Shown here one piece after another: positions 21,893 through 32,819 of a stretch of 64,000 bases of DNA. Source of the DNA: Vombatus ursinus (Eukaryota > Chordata > Mammalia > Diprotodontia > Vombatidae); NCBI RefSeq assembly GCF_900497805.2, contig NW_020954719.1, positions 2,480,001-2,544,000 of the forward strand, in the 5' to 3' direction. How positions within the stretch are numbered: the stretch's first letter is position 1; the number at the start of each line of letters is the position of its first letter. Below the pieces are notes generated by a model. The model saw nothing but the letters and a program-made list of their open reading frames with translations. It ran no database searches and was not told the origin of the DNA. The translations under genes and the position numbers were made by a program.

Positions 21893-22668
21893 TGAGAGAT
21901 TGAGACCCCTCAAAGACTGAAGTACAGTCGTCTGGAATGAATTCACAGACTCAAGCATTCTTTGAGTCAAGTTGGCAAAGATTTATTGTTACGCTTTTCA
22001 GTGGGCTAAGATTCTTAAGGAACCTGCGAGAGACTGAGGATGGTGCTAGGGTTTATATGGAAAAGGGGCATGGGAAAGGGATGCCAGGGATACTAATTAG
22101 GCAACCTAAAGGTCCAGATTTCTTGGGAGTTATGGATGGGAAAGTGCAGGGAGTATACCAGACAATGAGGGAGTTGTCAGAGGCATGGACCCTGGGGATT
22201 TGGGGGAAGGAAGAGTCCTTGGGCCAACCAGGGACAGAAATCCTTGAGCCAGGCACCCCTTTCTCTCTGTCCTGATTAGAGAATGCTCTGCAACAAGAGA
22301 AAATTTTCTCACAGGACAGGAGCCTACTAAGAAGTTGGGAGGCTTCCAGAGAAATTATCTTAGGGCTGGGGCCTGAGTAGTCCATCACTTTCTCACCCAG
22401 CTTTGTGTAACTGCACCAGGGAGAGAGATAAGAAAGTGTCTTGGTGAGGCCCACTCATGAGTAATTGTTAGGCATAGTGTCCTTGAACTGGGGGGAAATT
22501 GCCAGGTATACTGTTTCTGAGACTAGGGAGAAATTGGGGTACAAACACAGGCACCCAAGCACTCCATCAGTATGATCCCTTTAAGTTTCTTAGATTCCAT
22601 TTTGTGATCTGGAGGCCATCTTGTAATTCTGACTTGTGATGCAGTTTTAATTTGCTATGGAAACGTAA
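21893..22668 (-). mobile_element. Solo-LTR-like endogenous retrovirus fossil
   Basis: On the minus strand the order is a U3-like stretch, a TATA-like catataaaccc near 22050, AATAAA at about 21978, then a U5-like end 'ggggtctcaatctctca' at 21893. This is LTR architecture. No adjacent gag, pol or env sequence was recognised, so it is read as a solo LTR. Family not assigned; divergence cannot be measured without a second LTR. The right border is approximate. Confidence 0.55.
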
Positions 22669-23215
22669 TAGCAGGCATGCTTACCTTGCCCCCTGCCCCC
22701 TGCTCCCTATGCCTTGGCCTTCCCTGACTTTATATCCTGATTGAGTGACCATCTCCTGCCCTGCTTCATCATTGTGATGGCAAAAGTCAAAACAATGAGT
22801 GGGCTTTCATTTACCCTGTACATGGAGATAGTCCCACCATTACCACCACCATTTTGAGGGGGAACATACTTGAAGAACACTATAAAAACCCTGCCGAAAT
22901 TTCTAGTCAGTGGAGCTAGTCACCTCCTGCCTTTTGCCAGCATGGTTGTCATCCACTCTGAACTGAAGTTCAGGAATCAGTTTTTCCAACTCACTGTGAT
23001 CATCTAGTTCCCACTGGGGGGTGGGAAGACCCCTGCCCCAGGACATTTCTTGTCTCTTCCCTTCCCTATTTCTTCCTTTAGGTCCTGCTGCTTGTACTTT
23101 GGACTCTGGGCATTGTTTACCTTCACTATTGACCTCTGGTAGTGCTAAGCGTCAAGGCACAGCTAGTAAAGCTTACTGTATTGATTCGTGGAGTTGTCTC
23201 CTGTCAGAATTAAAT
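22669..23215 (+). mobile_element. Possible second, unrelated LTR-like fossil
   Basis: Comparatively GC-rich block with a TATA-like 'cactataaaaaccctg' near 22881 and pyrimidine-rich sequence after it. It may be an older LTR in the sense orientation; no family could be named. Confidence 0.3.
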
Positions 23216-23329
23216 TGAAAAAGAAATTTAAGTGGTACCCTTATCACTTAAAGAAGCTGTTCAATTAGCTATTTCTTATACTTCAGGCTGCCTGTATCTG
23301 CCTTATATAATCTCAAGAGTGGGAAGAAA

Positions 23330-23765
23330 CCTTAGAAATCACTGGTCCATCCCTCACCTGAAGGGTAAAATCCAAAACTACATTGTCCCCAACAAATGAA
23401 CACCCAGCCTCTCTTTAAATGAATACTTACTTATGGCTTCTCAAGTGCATTCCATTTAAAAATGATTCTGTTAAGAAAGGTTTCATTATATAGAGCCAAA
23501 ATCTGCCTTTCTTTAACATCTGCCTATTTTTGCTAGTTCTATTGCCTGAGACAAAGCAAAATCAATTTAATCCCTCTCTGTGCTACAGCACTTCAAATAT
23601 CAAAAAACAATGATTATATCTTTTCTTCTCCATTTCCTTATTGTAAGTGTCATTTTCCTGGTTAATCACTTTTGGAGGTGTATCAGCTTATCAAATAGTC
23701 TTCCTAAAATATTCCACCCAGACCTGGACACAAGACAAGATGTGGTCTGATAGGACTATGCCACC
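23330..23765 (-). mobile_element. CR1/L3 LINE fragment
   Basis: Antisense CR1 3' region: 'ccaaaatctgcctttcttta', 'gctagttctattgcctgaga', 'ttcctaaaatattccaccca' and 'agatgtggtctgatag'. Confidence 0.75.
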
Positions 23766-24004
23766 TCATTCTAAATACAATATAGAATTTATCAAACTCT
23801 TAGAGAAGTTAACACAAATGCAGTGTATTGCAGGATCAAAAGGATACACACTACCCAAGTCCAGTGTGGTAACATCACCCTGAAAGATCATATACTCTAC
23901 AGGGGATTCTTGTTCAAGTACATTTGGACAAGGTGACTTTTAAAGTCCCTTCTTATTGAGATCCGCTAATTTCTTTTTATGTTAAAGAGAATCTCCTAAT
24001 TTAC

Positions 24005-24125
24005 TTTTGTTTAGTAGCCAGGAGACCTGAGTTTTAGTCTTAGTCAAGTGACCTCCGGCAAATCACTTAATACCTCTAGGACATAATTTCCTCACATCTA
24101 AATTAATGCTATTCTTACATAACAA
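24005..24125 (+). mobile_element. MIR-type CORE-SINE fragment
   Basis: 'agccaggagacctgagtttt', 'cggcaaatcacttaatacct' and 'tttcctcacatctaaatt'. Confidence 0.7.
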
Positions 24126-24207
24126 TCAGGTAGGGGAAAAAAAAAAGAAAACATTTCAGCAAAATAGAAACATTAACAATAAAAGATTGATCTGTGATAT
24201 TGCTTGA

Positions 24208-24570
24208 ATCTAGCATTTATTTAGCACTTTTAGGTTTGCAAAACATTTTGCAAATATCTCATTCCATAACTCTGAGAAGAAATTGGCAAATGCTACAAAT
24301 CGGGGTTTGATGTGTTGTTTTGTTGATTGCCTAGATTTAAGAAAGTGATGGAGAAAATGCTAATAATACAGGTTAAACTTTAAAATGTGTCAGCCATACA
24401 TTTTTCCCCCAGAGAGCTATTAAACTTTTAAAATTAAACATTTATCAGCACATCACCTGAGGTAGGTGCTATTATTATCTCCATTTTAAAAGATGAGGAA
24501 ATTGAGATAGAGAGGGTAAAGTTACTTACCCAATGTCCCAGAGTAATTGCCCGAAGCAGGATTTGAACTA
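24208..24570 (-). mobile_element. MIR-type CORE-SINE, interrupted
   Basis: Left part 24208-24295 ('tttaggtttgcaaaacattt'), right part 24440-24570 ('ggtgctattattatctccat', 'aagatgaggaaattgagata'). About 150 bp between them is not MIR and was not identified. Confidence 0.65.
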
Positions 24571-25234
24571 AATGTCAATATAAATCACAGTCATAAAAGT
24601 GCAGAAGTAGAAATGTTTGAGATTACCAGATTGGAATTTGAAATGTAGTACAGGATGTCATATTAAAACAGGAAAACTGTTCTTGACTCCAGTTGTATTC
24701 CTCTTTCCGGGATATCTCTTACTACTCTTTTCTTTTCTATCCCTACTAGCTTAAAAAATCTTTAGTTGCAGGGAAAGGTCAGAGGGTGACGATGTTTGAC
24801 TGGGTCGATTTTAGGAAAATGATGCTAAATGTTTAACAGTTGCTATGTAGGAAAATGTACACACGACACACAAATTGCATCCGCATTATTAACATTTTCT
24901 CCATTACTTTATTGAGTGGTGACAATAAATGAACAATAAACCAAGCTTTGGTTTGTAGTATTTGTAAATTTCCAAAAGTGTAAATGCTCAGAAGGAATAT
25001 TTAACAATCAACTAGGTTGGGTATGAGCTACCTGGCTTCTGCACATGCCTGGAACAATCAATTTTATCAACATGAATAGCCTTGCCGGAAAAATCAAGGA
25101 GGGGCCAGCTTACTATTGTGATAAGAGGAATAGGGCCTCAATAATGAAGATGTTGGTATGGCACTTTCAAACTTGGACACTGGACCAGGGCTATGTACAG
25201 GTAGCCTCTGCCTTTTCACCTTGTCTGGATCTTG

Positions 25235-25445
25235 GGAACACGTGCCTACATCTGACCCAAGCCTCATCCCCACAGCTCGCAATAACCACGCCCCCCTCTC
25301 TCTAGTCTCCACCTCTTCTGACTCTTCGGACTGGGTCTGTGGGCCACGGCGAATATCGCGAGAACTTCATCCGTAGCCAAAAAGAAATTTCCGGCGGTTG
25401 CTGCTACACCTCCCGCGATATTTCCGGACGCTCGGGACCCTGAGT
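25235..25445 (+). promoter_or_regulatory. ERGIC2: ERGIC2 CpG-island core promoter
   Basis: TATA-less. Visible motifs: E-box CACGTG at 25239-25244, a CCACGCCCCC KLF/Sp-type box at 25286-25295, TCGCGAGA at 25356-25363, and two ETS-type TTTCCGG sites at 25388-25394 and 25421-25427. Such ETS plus TCGCGAGA combinations are typical of broadly expressed housekeeping promoters. Start sites are most likely just after the ETS pair. No second gene was recognised on the other strand, although the island could fire in both directions. Confidence 0.7.
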
Positions 25446-25960
25446 GGCTGAGGGCTTCCGTGTATCATGGCTGTCGGCGTGTACTGTACCATAAGGTAAA
25501 AGAGTCATGAGGTTACGGACGCTGCGCGGAGGCCCGCTTTGGGGCTCTGGAGCGAGGGGCTCGGGCCCGGGCAGTGAGGCCGGCTCCCGGAGCCGTGGTT
25601 CCTTTCCAGCGCGCACGGGAATGGGAACCCGGTTCCCGAGCGCCTTCCCCCCTCTCTTTGGGGGCGTCACTGGCCCCATGCCTCTGCGCTGCCCCTGGCC
25701 CAGGGTCGCTCCTCTAAGGCTTGGGCGGGTGGGTCACGCACCCGGGGGCACGGGAGTGCGGCCTGGCTCCACTCGTCAGCTCCTCGCTCCCTGTGGCCGG
25801 AGAATCCTCGTTCTGGCCGGGTGGCTTCTCTCACGCCCCCCTTTGGCGTTTTCGCATGTTCTTTGAGGCGTGCGCCGAGCTCGCCTGCCCGGGTTGACAG
25901 GATTCATTCACCTCGGCTTTTCGGGGCGGGTCCCACTTGGTGCACTGTCAGATTCAGGGT
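25380..25960. other. CpG island
   Basis: The only clearly CpG-rich stretch of the window, covering exon 1 and the start of intron 1. Its ORFs on both strands are by-products of high GC. Confidence 0.85.
25430..25495 (+). other. ERGIC2: ERGIC2 exon 1, non-coding (start approximate)
   Basis: The donor CATAAG|GTAAAA places the exon end at 25495; the start is inferred from the promoter motifs. It contains an ATG in a strong context (A at -3, G at +4) at 25467-25469 that opens a short upstream ORF (see findings). The main start codon is in exon 2, 11.5 kb downstream. Joining of exon 1 to exon 2 is inferred, not shown. Confidence 0.6.
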
Positions 25961-26054
25961 TGGATGTTGTGCTTCTAGATCGTATGCTTATGAGACCTTG
26001 TAAGGGGGGGTGGGGCGGGTGCTTGAGGCTCCTGTTGGAGAGAACAAAGTGAGC

Positions 26055-26215
26055 TCCAGACTCGGAGGTCTGTCAGTCAATTTAACACTTAGTGGCGCCT
26101 ACTACGTGCCAGGCACTGTCCTAAGCTTTGGGAATATAAAGAAAGGCGAAGGACTGCCTCTGCCTTCAGGGATCTTACTATCCAATGAGGGAAGACCACC
26201 TACAAAAGGTAGCAG
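26055..26215 (+). repeat. Group A dispersed repeat, 5' part
   Basis: 'gcctactacgtgccaggcac', 'atataaagaaaggcgaagga', 'cttcagggatcttactatcc'. Lies just inside ERGIC2 intron 1 beside the CpG island. Confidence 0.6.
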
Positions 26216-26631
26216 AAAAGGGGGGGAGGGGAGGAGGTTAAAAAAAAAAAGGTGGAGGAGGAGCTTATCTGACACGTCCCCTGTGAGATGTGGTGTAGTT
26301 CCTGCTACTATGAGGTCTACGGTGATATCTACAACGTTTTGTAGAGAATTTCAGAAGCTCGTGGCTAAACCTCACCCGTAACAAAAAAAACAAAGCAAAA
26401 CAAAAAAACCTCACGTCCTAACTTAAGCTTTGAGTGTCTTTTAAAGGCAAGTCTGTCTAGTGCTTTTTGTAGGAGCATTTTATGTATGTGGTGAAAACAC
26501 ACCCACAGTATCTTAGCACGTATCTTCGGTTCTCAGAATTTTTGGTCTCAGGCCTTATTTATGCTTAACAATTATTGAGACACCCCCCCCCCCAACAACT
26601 TTTGTTTATGTGAGTTATAGCTGTATCTTAC

Positions 26632-26885
26632 CATATTAATAATAATAATAATAATAATAGTACATAACACTTTAAGGTTTGCAAAGTGCTTTGTAAATAT
26701 TAACTCATTTTATGCACAGGACAGCCTTGGGAGGTGTAGGTGCTATTATCCCCATTTGAGATGAGGAAATTGAGGCTGAGACTAAATGCAGCCCAGTGTC
26801 ATGCTGCCAGTAAGTATCTGTGGCTGAATTTGGATCCAGATCTTTCTGACTCCAGTTTCAGCATTCTAGTCAGTGCTCCACTTGA
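26632..26885 (-). mobile_element. MIR-type CORE-SINE with (AAT)n at its end
   Basis: (AAT)n at 26636-26660, then 'tttaaggtttgcaaagtgct', 'tgctattatccccatttgag', 'aattgaggctgagactaaat' in antisense order. Confidence 0.85.
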
Positions 26886-27317
26886 TAACCTCTTCTTAGT
26901 TATTATAAAAATAGTTATAACCTCAGCGATGTTAATTGTAACAATGAAATTATCGACATGTGCTCTATTTTTACTCTTTCTGTAATTTATTATTTTAAAA
27001 AAGTAAGTTAATTTGTACTCCTGTAATTTGGTCTTAGTAAATTTAAAATTTAATTTACTTAAATTGAATAGTTATTTTACATAGCAAAAGTCATAATTGG
27101 CATTCAGTCAGGTTTATTGTGCAGTTAGAAGTAGGTTATGTTTGTGAGTTATTTTGAGATGATCACAATTACTTGCAGAGTTTCTGGGCAACTTTGGCTT
27201 CAGTTTTGATTGAAGTGAGGGGTTGTCTCACTTGTTGGCTGGTACAAAGCCTTGAAAAGATCAGTGCAGCTGTTTTCACATTGCAAGTAATTCCATAGTT
27301 AAAAGCTTTTTCCTATC

Positions 27318-27790
27318 ATTCAATTCTGGTCACCACATTTTTTAGGAAGGACATATGAATGAAACTAGCAGTATTGAACTTGGAGAAAAGAAGGCTTAGG
27401 AAAAGTATAATAGTATATCTTAAAAAATGTATAATAGTATATCTTAAATCATTTGAAGATTTGCCACATAGAAGAGGAATTATATTGCTTGATCCCAAAG
27501 GTCAAGAAGTAAGAGCTATGTGTGGAAATTTCAGGGGGAACTTCCTAATAATTAGTGCTATCCACAAGAAAGGAATGTAGTATCTGTTTCCTATGGTGGT
27601 GGGTTCTGGTAGATAATACTGCTTCTACCACAGTAGACTTCCTTAAAGCCTTTCATTGGAGATCTTTAACCAGTGGCTGGGTGAATTCTTATTTGGCGTA
27701 TTGTAGAGGAGATTTTTGTTGAAGTACAAATTGAATTTTATGGCTTCTGAAGTTTCACCCAATGCTGAGATTCTGGGATTCTTTTGAACT
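27318..27790 (+). mobile_element. CR1/L3 LINE 3' region
   Basis: The 27359 frame reads LEKRRLRKSIIVYLKK and later LPHRRGIILLDPKGQEVRA, the CR1-clade C-terminal signature; then 'gggaacttcctaataattag' and 'ggtgggttctggtagataat' follow the CR1 3' order. A 22-bp tandem duplication (tataatagtatatcttaaa units, 27407-27450) interrupts it. Confidence 0.8.
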
Positions 27791-27824
27791 TTTATTATAA
27801 GTTAGTGCTTTGTTGTCCTTTTTA

Positions 27825-27960
27825 ACTTTATGACCACATGGACATGCCAGGCCCTTCTGGCCTCCGCTGTCTACCAAAGTCTGTCCAAACTCATGTTTGT
27901 TGCTGCCATGACACTATCTAGCCATCTAATCCTCTGCCTAAGGTAGTGCTTAGTAGAAGT
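27825..27960 (-). mobile_element. RTE/BovB-like LINE fragment
   Basis: 'caaactcatgtttgttgctg' and 'ccatgacactatctagccat' then 'ctaatcctctgcc' match the antisense of an RTE-clade 3' ORF. This is the LINE class whose tail is carried by the SINEs at 46.2, 53.05 and 61.97 kb. Confidence 0.65.
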
Positions 27961-28282
27961 TTGTTAATTGGGATACATCTGTTTCAGAAGATGAGGAATA
28001 CCTGCAAATTATTCTCCCTTCATCTTAAATTTGGCAAAATGTCATATGTCTTGGTTCTTGTTTTATTGAAATACAACAGTAAGGAATAGGGATCATGTTT
28101 TATGTAATTTTAAAAAAAATCTTTTTTAGTGCCTAGCATTTTTGTACACATTGTGTTTTAAATAAGTGTTGATTGCATTGTGATTTGGTGTTGTAAAAAC
28201 AGCATAAATTAAAATCTAGCAAGCCTAAACCTGGAAAAGGTTTCAGAATTTTTGGTGGTTTAGAGCTGCACGTGTTTCTTTC

Positions 28283-28415
28283 AATCTTTTCATTTTAAAA
28301 ATGAGGAAACTGAGGCCAGGGAAGTTAAGTAATGTACCCACATAAAGGTCAAACAGGTAATAAGATTCAGAGATCCTCTGACTCTAAAACCAGTTTTCTT
28401 TGCATTGTTTTTTGC
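28283..28415 (-). mobile_element. MIR-type CORE-SINE fragment
   Basis: 'cattttaaaaatgaggaaac', 'gccagggaagttaagtaatg', 'cagagatcctctgactctaa'. Confidence 0.75.
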
Positions 28416-28474
28416 TACTTCCAGAAGAGCAAGCTGTGATCAGTTTATGAAAATTAACAGGGATCTTCAGTATA

Positions 28475-28600
28475 ATATGTGGATAAATTTCCTAAAAATA
28501 GAGCTGTCTAAAAATGGAATGGTCTGCCTCTGTCAAGTGGTGAATTCCATTGTTACTGTCAAGCTTAGTTAGACTTGGTGACCTTCTGCCAGGAATGTTG
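28475..28600 (+). mobile_element. CR1/L3 LINE fragment
   Basis: 'agagctgtctaaaaatggaa', 'ggtctgcctctgtcaagtgg', 'gccaggaatgttgtagat': CR1 3' region, broken off at the hAT element that follows. Confidence 0.7.
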
Positions 28601-28601
28601 T

Positions 28602-28835
28602 AGATGGGAGGTGTCAAACATGTAGTCCTGGCCTCGTGCCAACCACTTTACTCCCAAGTACTTTCTGAACCAGATAAAAATATAATCGGGAAATATTGAA
28701 CAAAAGAAATAAAAATATAATAAAACATAAACAATATTACTATGTGGTTTTCTAAGTCAATATGCAGCCTGCAGGAGTCTTTAGGTATGCTGTAGTGGCC
28801 ACTGGTTCTGTTTGAATTTGACACCATTGCTGAAT
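28602..28835. mobile_element. hAT-Charlie-type short element
   Basis: Ends 'gaggtgtcaaacatgtagtc' and 'gtttgaatttgacaccattg' are inverted; about 235 bp, inserted directly into CR1 sequence. Confidence 0.7.
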
Positions 28836-28979
28836 TTCAAGAACAAAGAGCTATAGCTTAGGCAGTTTATAGGGCAAATGATACAGAATCAATTTTAATC
28901 TTATTAGTGATTTGAAGCATTCTCCTATGTGATTGTTAGTAGGTAGCAATTTTTCTTTTGAGAATTCCTTGTTCATATC

Positions 28980-29300
28980 TCTTGACCACTTTTCCTCTAT
29001 CTCCTCCCTTTCTCAGCCAAACTCCTACACTTTAATACCTTCACTTCTCTTCTCACTTGCTCTTCAACCCTTTGTACTCCTGCTTCTGAGCTCATCTTCA
29101 ACCAAAACTGTTCTCTTTAAAGTTAGAAGTGATCTCTCAATTGCCAAAAATCTAATGGGCTTTTCTTAGTCCTAATCCTTCTCTACCTGCCTGCTGCATT
29201 TTTCACTGTTGAACTCTTTGAGAGCAGAGACTGGTTTTTTTTCCCTTTTTTTTTTGTTTCTCCAGTGCTGGGCATGTAGTAGTTGCTTAATCATCATCAT
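28980..29300 (+). mobile_element. L2 LINE fragment
   Basis: 'agttagaagtgatctctcaa', 'aatctaatgggcttttctta', 'ctgcatttttcactgttgaa' then an L2-tail-like 'agtgctgggcatgtagtagt'. Confidence 0.7.
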
Positions 29301-29469
29301 CACTCTCCCTAACTGTAGGTATTCCCTAAGTTTCTATTAAGAGTCCATGAACTTTAAAAAAGAAGTTTTGATAATTATTTCAGTATGATTGGCTTACTTT
29401 ATAATCCTGTCTATTTTATTTTATGCATTTAAAACATGATTCTTAGAAGGTGTACATAGTCTTTACCAG

Positions 29470-29915
29470 ACTTCAAAAACTGGATCCCAACCCTTCATGA
29501 ATTGGCTATATCCTCATTGAATATTACTCTCCATCCTTTGCTTTCCGATCCAGTCAAACTGGCCTTCCCTTTTACTGACACATGAAACTCCTCTCATCAT
29601 ATTTCTGCCTTTCCAGTGTCTTTCCACATCCCTAAAATGTAGTCCATTCATACTTCCATCCACTCAGTGTTTCTTTCTTCTTTTAATATGCAACTCAACT
29701 TCTGTATGAAATCTTTCCCAATAACGCCATTCCCCTCAACTGCTAGTGCCTTTTCTTCTAAATTCCCTTGTGCTTAACTGCTTTGTATATATTTGTATTT
29801 ATTAATTTAGTATTTGTGCTATATTAGTGTTTTTATATGTACTTATCTCCTTTGGACTTGCCTTCCTCATTAAATATAACATTTTTGTGATCAGGGATAA
29901 ATGCTTGTTTATTGA
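29470..29915 (+). mobile_element. L2 LINE fragment with 3' end
   Basis: Pyrimidine-rich L2 order: 'tttgctttccgatccagtca', 'caactcaacttctgtatgaa', then 'cagggataaatgcttgtt'. Confidence 0.55.
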
Positions 29916-29919
29916 TTGT

Positions 29920-30540
29920 TTGGATTGTCTATTGGGGAATTGTCCTAGAGGTCCTCATGCAGTTTTAAGCTCTTAAACCTTAAAGACTTTGGGGTGCGTC
30001 TTGTATATTTCTTTATATCTTAGATTCTAAACCCTTATTATAGATGTTTGGTATAAAGATTTTTCTGTATCGCTTTTTTTTTTTTTAATCTTAGGTGTAT
30101 TGATTTTTGTTTGTGCAACAGAAAGTGTTTCAACTTCTGTGTCATCAAAATGATCTTTTGCCTTTTGTAACTGACTCTCATTTGTTTGGTTAAGAATTCC
30201 TACCCAGAGCTGTGAAAGGTGTAAGATCTGCTTCTCTCCTAATTTTTAAAATATTATGATCTTTAATATTCATGTCCCATTTGCCTTTTGAAGTGATTAT
30301 GAAATGTCTTGTAAGATATTGGTTTGTGTAATTTCTGCAGAACTTTCTTTTTTTTGCCAGGTCCTCTTATTTTATGATGTCTTCCATTCTTTTTTTGGTT
30401 AAGAGTTCTCTCACTATCCATAGTTGTCAACTTTATTTCCATTCTCTGGTTTATGGTTAGGCTGTGACTTTTTTGTTTAGGTCACTTATCCTGTAGGAAC
30501 TTATTGTTGCATGTAGTATGTGGTGTAAGACACTGATCTT
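29920..30540 (-). mobile_element. L1 ORF2 fragment, part of an L1 mosaic
   Basis: AT-rich antisense L1 text: 'gattaagaattcc'-type stretches, 'tttatttccattctctggttt' and 'gtagtatgtggtgtaagaca'. It meets an oppositely oriented L1 segment at about 30540. Confidence 0.55.
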
Positions 30541-31138
30541 ATAGATCAGTGGGAATAGAATATACCTTTTTCTCAGTGACACATGGAGCCTACACAAAAA
30601 CTGACGATGTATTAGGGGGGAAAAACACCTCACAACCAAATGCAGAAAAGCAGAAATATTAAATGCATCCTTTTCAGATCATGATGAAATAAAAATTACA
30701 TTCAATAAAGGATCATGGAAACATAGAATAAAAATTACTTGGAAATGAATTAATCCCAAAGAATGAGTGGGTCAAAGAATAAATCATAGAAACAATCAAT
30801 AATATCATAAAAGACTATGACAATGAGGTAAGATACCAAAATTTATGGGATGCATCCAAAACAGTACTTATGGGAAAATATTTCTAATTGAGGGGATGCC
30901 CTTCAACTGAGAGATAGATGAACATGTTGTAGCATATGATTCTGATGGAATACTATTGTACTACAAGAAATGATGAGCAAGATGCTTTCAAAAAGGCCTG
31001 GAAAGACATAAATGAACTCATGCAAACGGAAGTGAGCAGAACTAGGGGAAAATTGTACAAAGTAATTGGATGATCAGTTGTAAATGACTTAGCTCTTCTC
31101 AGCAGTACAAAGATCTAAGACAATTCTGAAGGACTTAG
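30540..31138 (+). mobile_element. L1 ORF2 segments in sense orientation
   Basis: 30640-30880 translates, with interruptions, to an L1 ORF2 stretch (SDHDEIKITFNKGSWK), homologous to the segment after the endonuclease domain in human L1. At about 30885 it jumps to the ORF2 C-terminal region (DGILLYYKK, then kgLERHK), so an internal deletion or two separate pieces are present. Inverted relative to L1 sequence on both sides. Confidence 0.75.
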
Positions 31139-31139
31139 T

Positions 31140-31485
31140 TATAGTATCAGTCTTTATATCTAAATCTTGAACCCATTTTGACTTTATTTTGGTACATGGT
31201 ATAAGATTTTGGTCTATGCCTAGTTTCTGCCACACCTTTTCCAGTTTTCGCAGCAATTTTTGTCAAATAGTGAGTTCTTAAAGGATAGCATTTTTCACCT
31301 CTCCCCTACACAAGACGGCATGCAATCTGATATAGACTCTACTTACATATTCATATTAAACATATTTACACATTAGTCATGGTGTAAAGAAGAATTAGAA
31401 CTAATGGAGGAACCATGAGAAAGAAGAAACAAAACAAAACAATAAAAGAAAAGGAGAGCAAATAGTATGCTCCATCTGCAATCAG
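31140..31485 (-). mobile_element. L1 ORF2 and 3'UTR segments
   Basis: 'ttggtacatggtataagatt' is antisense ORF2; 31280-31480 has 'cacattagtcatggtgtaaa' and 'gagcaaatagtatgctccat', the antisense marsupial L1 3' end also seen at 49.6 and 56.7 kb. Confidence 0.75.
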
Positions 31486-31489
31486 ACTC

Positions 31490-32790
31490 CTAAGTTTTTT
31501 TAACTTCAGCTGATGCGTAATAGATTTTGCTCCAATCCCTTACCTTTAATCTGTATGTATCTCTTCTGCTTCAAGTGTGTTTCTTGTTAAACACCATTTA
31601 GTAGGATTCTGGTTTTTAATCCACTCTGCTATGTGCTTCCATTTTATGAGTGAGTTCATCTTATTCACATTCATAGTTATGATTACTCTATTTCCTTCCA
31701 TCCTGTTTTTCCCTGTTTATTCTTTTCTCTCTTTTCTTTTCTTGTCCCTCCTCAGAAGTGTTTTGGTTCTGACCCCCACCTTCCCTAGTCTTCTCTCCCT
31801 TCTGTCAGTCCCCCTCTCTTCTCTTATCTCCCTTCTTTTCTACTTTTTTAAATAGTTGTTTTCCCCAGTGAAATTTTATATGTCTTTTTCTATTTTTGGA
31901 GCTTCCTTTACCAAGCTGTTGACTCTTTATTCATGAATCTTCTGCATCACCTTCATTTCTTTTCCCAATTTTTCCTCTACCTCTGTTATTTTATTTTAAA
32001 AATTCCTTTTGAGCCTTACACCAGTTAGCATTTTTCTTTGAGGCTTTGCATTTAGTTGTTTTGACGTCATCTGTATTTTGATCTAACTTTTAAGTATGTT
32101 AACTCTTTGCGGTCAGGTTCTTTTTTGTTGTTTGTTCATTATTCCAGCTTATTTCTTGACTTTGAACTTTTTTGTTAAAGTTAGGCTCTGTTCCTGGGGT
32201 GGAAAGGGCACTGTCCCAAGTTTCAGGTTTTCCTGCTTCTGTTTTCAGAAGTAATTCTGGGATCCATAAGTTTTCAGTTCTTCAAAAGTGGCATGATCTA
32301 AAGAGAGTTGTGATCAGTGCTCTCTTCTCCCCTGGTACTTTGACCAGGGTCCCCACTCCCCACTAACTGAAAGCTCTGGTATGCTGCTACTCCTTCTCAC
32401 TCTGAGCCTGTGACCCGGATCCACAATATAGACAATCCAACAGAGTCCTGCACTCAGTGATAGCACATTGTTCCCAGTCTGTGGGCTGAGAGCTCAGGAA
32501 GTCACAGACCCATGTCAGTCCTGCCCAAGGCCTATGGAGTGCCACCTGTGCTACAGACTGCCCTCCATTCTCACTCCAGTGAGACAGACTTTTCCGGTCT
32601 AATTTCTAAGTTGTCTTCAGCTAGAAAAATTGTTTCACTCTGTACTTTTTTGGTTCCGGTGGTCCTGAATTCATTTGGAGATATTATTTCTAAGTTGTTT
32701 AGAGGGCAGTTTGGGAGAGCTGAGGCAAGTAAGTCCCTGCCTTTACTCCAACCATTCTGGCTCCACCTCAGCCCATTTTTTTTCTTTTTA
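31490..32790 (-). mobile_element. L1 5' region: 5'UTR, ORF1 and endonuclease part
   Basis: Read on the minus strand: a GC-richer 5'UTR (32790-32170), an ORF1-like coiled-coil region (about 32020-31870), then an ORF2 endonuclease-end segment near 31700-31500. Frames are heavily interrupted. It reaches L1 3'UTR text at 31480 without most of ORF2. Confidence 0.65.
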
Positions 32791-32819
32791 AAAATTACAT
32801 TAAAATTTTAAAGATATTT

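Noticed and set aside
22053-22454. 133-codon minus frame, with a 112-codon frame on the other strand
   Set aside because: Both lie inside the LTR-like fossil and show no protein family features.
22860-22895. TATA-box promoter of a host gene
   Set aside because: No downstream coding exon found; better explained as part of an LTR-like fossil.
25404-25866. Overlapping frames on both strands in the CpG island, as a possible divergent gene
   Set aside because: High GC makes long chance frames; no recognisable protein and no splice sites supporting an exon.
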